From positions 1 to 42,266 of the forward strand of contig CAZXKG010000012.1 of the NCBI GenBank assembly GCA_964641695.1: 42,266 nt of DNA, given 5' to 3'. This document shows positions 40,901 to 42,266 of the stretch, in pieces. Each line of letters begins with the position of its first letter. Positions within the stretch are counted from its first letter, which is position 1. The translations under genes and the position numbers were made by a program. Origin of the DNA: RHKX01 sp964641695. Lineage in GTDB: Bacteria; Actinomycetota; Thermoleophilia; Solirubrobacterales; 70-9. The notes beneath the pieces were generated by a model. That model did not search any database. It was not told the DNA's origin and saw nothing but the letters and a program-made list of their open reading frames with translations.

Positions 40901-41292
40901 CGGGGCTCGATCACGTCGCGAAGGGCAGCCGCGGCGCGCCCGGCGATCCGCAGGCCGACCGTCGCCGCCGCGCCGGCCGCGGCGAGGCCGCCGCGCGCGA
41001 GCGCCTCGAGCTCAGAGCCGCTCTCGGCATCTTCCGGGGCCGCCTCGGGCAGGCCGCCGATCCCACCGCGACCAGGCGCGGGCGGGGTCCTCGCGCCCGT
41101 CGCCCCGCTCTTGTGTGACGTATCTCCGCCCCCGCCCTCGTTGCGTTTCACCGATCTTCTGGGGCTCCGCACCGCTGGTCTGGTGTTCGGCAGGTTGCCG
41201 AGGATCCCGCCGCCGACCCCCGCCGAGACGTCATCCGAGCCGCTTCCCGCGTTGGAGTCGGGGGCGTCCGAACCGTCGTCGATCGCGCTCAT
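40897..41292 (-). CDS. Small protein of unknown function upstream of YihY
   Basis: A 131-residue protein, disordered for its first 90 residues (Gly, Ser, Pro, Asp-rich), ending in an amphipathic or weakly hydrophobic Ala-rich stretch (ALARGGLAAAGAAATVGLRIAGRAAAAL). Similar Ala-rich tails are found in small actinobacterial partners of membrane proteins. It is translationally coupled to the YihY gene. No family was recognised. Confidence 0.6.
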   Translation of the reverse strand: MSAIDDGSDAPDSNAGSGSDDVSAGVGGGILGNLPNTRPAVRSPRRSVKRNEGGGGDTSHKSGATGARTPPAPGRGGIGGLPEAAPEDAESGSELEALARGGLAAAGAAATVGLRIAGRAAAALRDVIEPR

Positions 41293-41467
41293 GAGGCTAT
41301 TTCAGCGGGTTTCTCGGACGAACGCCGCCTGGTAGGGAAGTTTCATCCCGGCGTCCCGCCGCGAACTTGCGCGATCCGATGCATGAAAGCGGGCGTATCT
41401 GGGTAGAGACTCCGCGGACGGGTGCCCACCGGCGCTTGGGTGCTCGTGCCAAGGACCGTCATAAGCA

Positions 41468-41496
41468 TTGACTTCAGAAAGTGAAGCACGTAAAAT
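41468..41496 (+). promoter_or_regulatory. Consensus-like sigma-70 promoter of rpoD
   Basis: TTGACT (41468-41473) and TAAAAT (41491-41496) are separated by exactly 17 bp, the best canonical promoter in the window. Transcription should start near 41503, giving a leader of roughly 180 nt. Confidence 0.8.
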
Positions 41497-41627
41497 GAAG
41501 GGCCGCGGGAACTCTGCCGATGGCGCTGTCGGCTGAAAGCTGTGCGGTGAACGGTGAGCTTGATCGGTCCCGGCTCATCGACTGCGACTCATGTTGAGGG
41601 CCTCGGTGCCCGATTAGAAGGATTGGA

Positions 41628-41655
41628 GGCGGACTCGCGATACGCGCGAGCCGCC
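41628..41655 (+). promoter_or_regulatory. Stable hairpin in the rpoD leader
   Basis: GGCGGACTCGCG pairs with CGCGAGCCGCC (11 pairs with one bulged A) around a five-base loop, 31 nt before the start codon. It could control translation or be a processing site. Confidence 0.5.
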
Positions 41656-41686
41656 GGAGACGAAAGAACGGAGCAATAGGACGCGG

Positions 41687-42266
41687 ATGCTTGTAGCTGA
41701 GCTTCAAGAACTCGAAGAAGTCAAGAACCTGCTTTCCCGGGGACAGCAGGTCGGAGTGCTGACCTTCGGCGAGATCGCAACCGCGGTTTCCGAGGTCGAT
41801 GTCGACGAAGGCGATATCGAGGAGCTGTACGGGCACCTCGAGAAGTCCGGGATCGAGCTGGTCGAGGACGTCGACCCCGCGCAGACGGCGACGCCGGAGC
41901 GCGACGACGGCAAGCGCGGCAAGCGTCGCGCGAAGACGACGATCGATCTCAAGCCGGACATGACGACCGACTCCTTGCAGCTCTTCCTCAAGGACATCGG
42001 CAAGGTCCGGCTGCTGACAGCGGCCGAGGAGGTCTCGCTGGCGAAGCGGATCGAGCGCGGCGACCTGGCGGCGAAGGAGAAGATGGTCGAGTCGAACCTC
42101 CGACTCGTCGTCTCGATCGCCAAGAACTACCGCAACCAGGGCCTGCCGTTCCTCGACCTGATCCAGGAGGGGACGCTCGGCCTGGTCCGCGCCGCCGAGA
42201 AGTTCGACTACCGCAAGGGCTTCAAGTTCTCCACGTACGCCACGTGGTGGATCCGTCAGGCGATCA
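41687..42266 (+). CDS. rpoD: Primary RNA polymerase sigma factor, 5' part
   Basis: The first 193 codons of the housekeeping sigma-70. A short region 1.1-like domain (MLVAELQELEEVKNLLSRGQ to about residue 65) and a basic linker (DDGKRGKRRAKT) are followed by region 1.2 (DSLQLFLKDIGKVRLLTAAEE) and regions 2.1-2.3 (VESNLRLVVSIAKNYRNQGL, LDLIQEGTLGLVRAAEKFDY, FSTYATWWIRQAI). The window ends inside region 2. The ATG follows a GGACGCGG segment. This is a core gene and marks the right end as chromosomal. Confidence 0.96.
   Translation, partial: MLVAELQELEEVKNLLSRGQQVGVLTFGEIATAVSEVDVDEGDIEELYGHLEKSGIELVEDVDPAQTATPERDDGKRGKRRAKTTIDLKPDMTTDSLQLFLKDIGKVRLLTAAEEVSLAKRIERGDLAAKEKMVESNLRLVVSIAKNYRNQGLPFLDLIQEGTLGLVRAAEKFDYRKGFKFSTYATWWIRQAI

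Larger units (their letters stand above)
41293..41686. other. rpoD upstream region (394 bp)
   Basis: No gene was found in this gap. It holds the rpoD promoter and a leader of about 180 nt with a strong hairpin, described separately. Confidence 0.6.

Overview
The window is about 42.3 kb of very GC-rich DNA. Its gene set points to a high-GC actinobacterium: an F420-dependent LLM oxidoreductase, a PknD-like kinase with a beta-propeller, an FHA-HTH regulator, a CtpE-like P-type ATPase, stand-alone LigC and LigD-polymerase proteins, a class II fructose bisphosphatase and a three-subunit proton-translocating transhydrogenase. Protein style and the weak use of Shine-Dalgarno sites suggest the class Thermoleophilia (Solirubrobacterales or relatives); that placement is inference. 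Two 10-N gaps (5966-5975 and 29632-29641) and a probable single-base deletion at the left edge show this is a draft scaffold, possibly a metagenome bin. No tRNA, rRNA, CRISPR array or transposase was seen.

Layout. 1-3368, minus strand: the start of an ammonium transporter gene, a PAS-protein/metallo-hydrolase pair, a proline-rich membrane coiled-coil protein and a rhodanese. 3541-7923, plus strand: thiolase, a TrpB2-type tryptophan synthase broken by a gap, a fluoride channel pair (crcB-crcB) and a membrane-anchored FKBP; three copies of a hairpin-associated repeat lie between these genes. 7996-11228, minus strand: acyl-CoA dehydrogenase and L-2-hydroxyglutarate oxidase. 11279-15822, plus strand: a membrane/PLC-like protein, ATP-dependent DNA ligase and a cytochrome P450. 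15824-17663: an accessory islet with four 23-bp tandem repeats, a DUF4143 AAA ATPase and decayed gene fragments. 17664-23243, minus strand: LigD-type polymerase, CAP protein, pyruvate kinase and a P-type ATPase. 23494-31438: F420 oxidoreductase, receptor-like Ser/Thr kinase, methyltransferase, FHA-HTH regulator (minus) and the pnt transhydrogenase operon with a second, truncated pntAB start at the gap. 31481-33452: LapA-like protein, a prepilin-signal/Vps62-like protein and a VapBC module. 33481-37823: a complete osmoprotectant ABC transporter operon. 37958-38852: two small, lower-GC, probably acquired genes. 38965-42266: glpX, a YihY/BrkB membrane protein, a small unknown protein and the start of the primary sigma factor gene rpoD.

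Two signals go beyond ordinary annotation. First, at least twelve genes have a TANNNT-like hexamer (one ends in C, one is TATAAC) 6-8 nt before the start codon, the geometry of leaderless transcripts, and this helps choose start codons. Second, several intergenic regions carry structured repeats: a four-fold AACGTT-centred palindrome array before the F420 oxidoreductase with the last copy on the expected -35 position, a four-fold 23-bp array before the DUF4143 ATPase, the hairpin repeat family near trpB, and a 41-nt near-perfect palindrome after the osmoprotectant operon. No complete undescribed multi-gene system could be proved; the best candidates are the prepilin-signal/Vps62-like fusion, the palindrome array and the kinase/FHA-HTH neighbourhood.
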